From assembly GCF_000003605.2 (NCBI RefSeq), contig NW_003155736.1, positions 219,278-229,655 of the forward strand: DNA of 10,378 nucleotides, read 5' to 3'. Positions 7,664 through 10,378 of this stretch are shown one piece after another. This DNA comes from Saccoglossus kowalevskii. Taxonomy: Eukaryota > Hemichordata > Enteropneusta > Harrimaniidae. The position numbers and the translations under genes were made by a program. Positions within the stretch are counted from its first letter, which is position 1; the number at the start of each line of letters is the position of its first letter. Below the pieces are notes generated by a model that saw nothing but the letters and a program-made list of their open reading frames with translations, had not been told where the DNA came from and ran no database searches.

Positions 7664-8470
7664 ACAATAATCGTTCTATTTCAGGTCACAATTCAGTTAT
7701 ACACCTTACAATACGTTTAACAGTTTGATATCACACTCATTCAAATAACTTACAAACAACAGACAAATTACAGCGCAATCAAACTACTGACAAAAAAGTA
7801 TAGTATTCCCTACTATATAATCAAATCAGTAAGAGAATAATATATATAATTGACCATTTAATGATAGACATGTACCATTAAAATGGCGCATTGGATTGTG
7901 GGGAAACAAAACAAATGTCGCACATGCGCAACGCGACGAACACCGCCCTTTAATCATTCAAATGACATATGCATTACCAGTCCCCGAAGCCATCGATACC
8001 ACGGGATATATGCACGCATAGTGTATATATGGAAATACACAAAAGATTCTAATATTGTCGTTGAAAACATGCTAAGAGTTTATATTTATCGCTCAATATA
8101 TCGCTGTATACATTTTCGAGCAAAGAATTCTTCGATAAAATAATAGAAAGAAAAAAAAAGTGTGCATTTGCTGACGGGGAAGCGCGTAAACCAAATTTCC
8201 CATAATTCCGAGAAAGAAAGAACCAGCGAAAGACGAGGAGTGCCTGACGACAATTACATCATCTCTAATTCGGGCAATAATCTTGACATAGAGTGGAACA
8301 TGTGCTGGATTCTAAACTATGAGTAATACGATGATGTCTTCTTTGATTATTCTGCTATAATACTACTATCAATACAAGTTCGTGTCTATTTGATGGAGTT
8401 AAAACCTCATTTGCAATATCGCTACTGTATTTTGATTTTGAGGCCAGGATTATTGGTGTCAGACAAATAG
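7664..8470. other. Intron 1 sequence; no gene seen
   Basis: No reverse-transcriptase YADD/FADD motif or other extension of the LINE on the minus strand. The plus-strand frame at 7883..8143 contains a single C-x-x-C pair and basic residues but no completed zinc finger or known domain. Confidence 0.5.
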
Positions 8471-8647
8471 AACCAAACAAAGTATAAAATTACCGCCTAC
8501 AAAACCAAATCAGGCAAGCCTATAACGTACAATATCCTAAGAATCAATTTTACAGATCGAGATGTTCATGATTGCTACAGAACACTTATAGTAAACGAGG
8601 AATTTATTGAAGAAACCATTCCGAATGACATAGAATTAAAGACATAG
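8471..8647 (+). pseudogene. Short open stretch, possibly retroelement ORF remnant
   Basis: 58 codons open between TAG at 8468 and TAG at 8645, lacking an ATG start. Composition is coding-like (ITAYKTKSGKPITYNILRIN, then FTDRDVHDCYRTL and an acidic tail) and unlike the Phe/Tyr/Ile noise of neighbouring frames. The 'I..NFTDRDV...YR.LIV' pattern recalls RRM-like ORF1/gag proteins of LINEs, but this is a weak impression. Antisense to the DEG/ENaC gene, within intron 1. Confidence 0.25.
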
Positions 8648-8922
8648 AAGAAGATTTCAGTTGCGCTATATAGACGAGCACCAAACACTGAAGTAGATAG
8701 TTTTACCAATTAGTTTAGTGCCGTGATGACGACGGACTGCCATACACGACAAAGGTACCTATTTTGCCATTAAGTTCCAAGCTGAAGATAAAAAATGCTA
8801 ACATGAAATGGCTATGGTTACCTGTATAAAATCTAGACTAAAATACTGATATCAAATAACATAAACTGAACAACGTGACAGAACACGTTTCTTGGCACAA
8901 ATAAAATATAAGTGTGACTTAC

Positions 8923-9232
8923 TTTGATCTTGACATCCCATTCCAAGTATTGAACCATGAGCATGGATATCTGGATCACTGCACCCGTAAGAGCGGCCAA
9001 GAAGACGAAGCCCAAAACAAACTCACGCAGATACCACGGCCTTCAAACGCCTTCGGCAGTCCGTGTGCCGTTGTTACAGACATAAATTGGTGGACAGAGT
9101 CCTTGTAGGATTCCTTCTCATTTCTTTCAATTTTATGTCATCTTTGTCAGCGATTTGGGAATTCCGCATCTCAATTCCGGACGTTGCCCAGCAATTGGTC
9201 GGGTGCTCACGGTTATCGCCTCTCGCAAACAT
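8923..9232 (-). CDS. DEG/ENaC-family channel, first coding exon (N-terminus, HG motif, TM1), with two frameshifts
   Basis: Encodes the cytosolic N-terminus and first membrane helix of a trimeric DEG/ENaC/ASIC sodium channel. The ATG at 9232..9230 has an in-frame TAG directly upstream; a possible splice acceptor (ttcactatag) also ends there, so 5'UTR may lie in an earlier exon. Frame one gives 40 codons to about 9113. The match then continues one frame over through TTAHGLPKAFEG, holding the His-Gly motif that gates this family, to about 9039. It then shifts again into PWYLREFVLGF, a hydrophobic TM1 of about 20 residues, and VQYLEWDVKIK, the usual post-TM1 'Y..Y.V' pattern. The exon ends in phase 0 at a consensus donor, AAA|GTAAGT. 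Each shift equals one missing base, in a GG and a CC run, so it may be an assembly indel, an allele or a decayed exon. Without repair, translation stops at 9074..9076. Family assignment comes from recognised motifs, not a search. Confidence 0.75.
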
Positions 9233-10218
9233 CTATAGTGAATTAGATAATTACGATGATAGGATAGAGTAAGATATTTTATTTGGAATGTTCATAATTC
9301 GGGTAGCAAGACTGATAACAAGAAACGACACAATTGTAACATTTTATATTCAAATAACGAGAGTGTATGTTTACGCAATGTACCCCGTGTACCGTATATC
9401 CCGTCTGAACATTCTACCACAAAGTACTGTGCGCTACAATAATGTCGGGCATATTTCAATGCGACAATTGGCGTCGTGGTAAAAGTTACGCTCAATAGCG
9501 ACAAACACGCTATACACGTATTCGCTGTACACTACTACATTCGGTATACATATATTTATACCTTCAACTAACCTTCGGTCAGGAAATATACTCTGAATAC
9601 TAGACGTCTGGCGAGATGCACAGAGTGCGTCTAAAGTCGTCTGTAAATGCCCAAGTAACGTGTTTTAAAGAGCATTTTATGTTGTTGGCGATTGCCATGG
9701 TGATGTGATTAATTTAACTTTGAGTTGTTCAAAAGTATCAATAATTAATTTGCTGTCCAGCGTACATCATCATGCAACAGTGCTGAAATAATGAGTAATG
9801 CAAATAAATGCGAAAAATTACGGCACGCTGTAACTTATTGCGTTACGGTGACAATAATATATAATAATAATAACAATTCTTATTTTAGTACCATGTATTT
9901 TCAACGGGAAACGGTTTTAACGTGCATATATGTTATGTTGAATGTTAATTAATCCGTAATGATTGAAATGCCATAAATTTATTTCAGGTTTCACAATACA
10001 AATGCGCATTTTTTAACGATGAATAAGGGCCATTTGATAGCGAGATATGTTTACGACCAAGGCAAGAGAATGTGTTAAGCACATACGGCATTTAATTAAC
10101 ACACTTTTAACACACAAAAAATGTCTCTAACCTAATGCCATAAAGAGGCACGCAAACATGCCCAGTGAACGTTATATAGTTCTACAATATTTCTTTATAT
10201 ATTTTATGATATATCATG
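9233..10218. other. Upstream region of the DEG/ENaC gene; no other gene seen
   Basis: Overlapping open frames on both strands at 9288..9504 have no domain. On the minus strand tataaatata (9551..9560) is a TATA-like string about 320 bases before the ATG, a possible promoter if exon 1 is the true first exon. The rest is AT-rich with short ATA/TAA runs near 9850..9870. Confidence 0.4.

Positions 10219-10278
<60 letters not shown>
10219..10278. repeat. (TGTC)15 microsatellite
   Basis: Sixty bases of uninterrupted TGTC, 15 perfect copies. Likely length-polymorphic. Confidence 0.98.
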
Positions 10279-10378
10279 AACTGATCTTGAAGTTACCTGA
10301 TAAAACAGTGACAATTTAGTTAAACATTTAGCATGAATTCAGAGTTTATTCATCAGCGGTTCTGAATATAAGAAAACT

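Noticed and set aside
8800-8821. Acceptor-like tttatacag|GTAACC on minus as DEG/ENaC exon 2
   Set aside because: It reads only seven residues before a stop and lacks the FPxxxICN motif, which is found intact at 6781..6922.
8833-9015. Minus-strand 60-codon frame from 9015 as an independent small membrane protein
   Set aside because: Its first codon is TTG, it runs past the consensus donor at 8923/8922, and it is only the TM1 part of the DEG/ENaC exon.
1-10378. tRNA genes, rRNA, CRISPR arrays, bacterial operon signals
   Set aside because: I found no A/B-box cloverleaf, rRNA-like block or spaced repeat array when reading both strands.

Overview
This window reads as nuclear DNA from an invertebrate animal. 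It is AT-rich, its coding exons are short and separated by GT-AG introns, and it carries decayed Ty3/gypsy and LINE-like fragments, tandem repeats and a tetranucleotide microsatellite. I see no bacterial-style operons or ribosome binding sites. The sequence does not fix the phylum; a mollusc, annelid, brachiopod, hemichordate or cephalochordate would all fit.

The real coding content is on the minus strand, so genes read from high to low coordinates. Five exons can be supported. Exon 1 (8923..9232) and exon 2 (6781..6922) encode the start of a DEG/ENaC (degenerin / epithelial sodium channel / ASIC) ion channel: cytosolic N-terminus with the His-Gly gating motif, first transmembrane segment, then the conserved 'FPxxxICNxNxxRxS' stretch at the start of the extracellular domain. 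Exon 1 carries two apparent one-base frameshifts; exon 2 is clean. Further down the strand are three single-module LDL-receptor class A (LDLa) exons at 2706..2828, 2493..2615 and 368..478. Each has six correctly spaced cysteines and phase-1 boundaries. DEG exon 2 also ends in phase 1, so all five exons can be spliced in frame. The window may therefore hold one gene: a DEG/ENaC channel with LDLa modules in its extracellular part. The alternative is two neighbouring genes, with the rest of each missing or outside the window. The final exons (rest of the palm, TM2) are not seen and would lie below position 1.

The introns or intergenic stretches between these exons hold mobile and repeated DNA. 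1314..1584 is a plus-strand Ty3/gypsy integrase fragment that carries a 99-bp in-frame insertion with a hAT-like end and is bracketed by 14-bp direct repeats. 1842..2110 and 3990..4740 belong to the same roughly 150-bp repeat family. 5224..5264 is a palindrome centred on a full CRE, next to an octamer. 7247..7641 is a minus-strand non-LTR reverse-transcriptase tail. 10219..10278 is a perfect (TGTC)15 microsatellite. Most other open frames, including the longer plus-strand one opposite the LDLa exons, look like chance or shadow frames.
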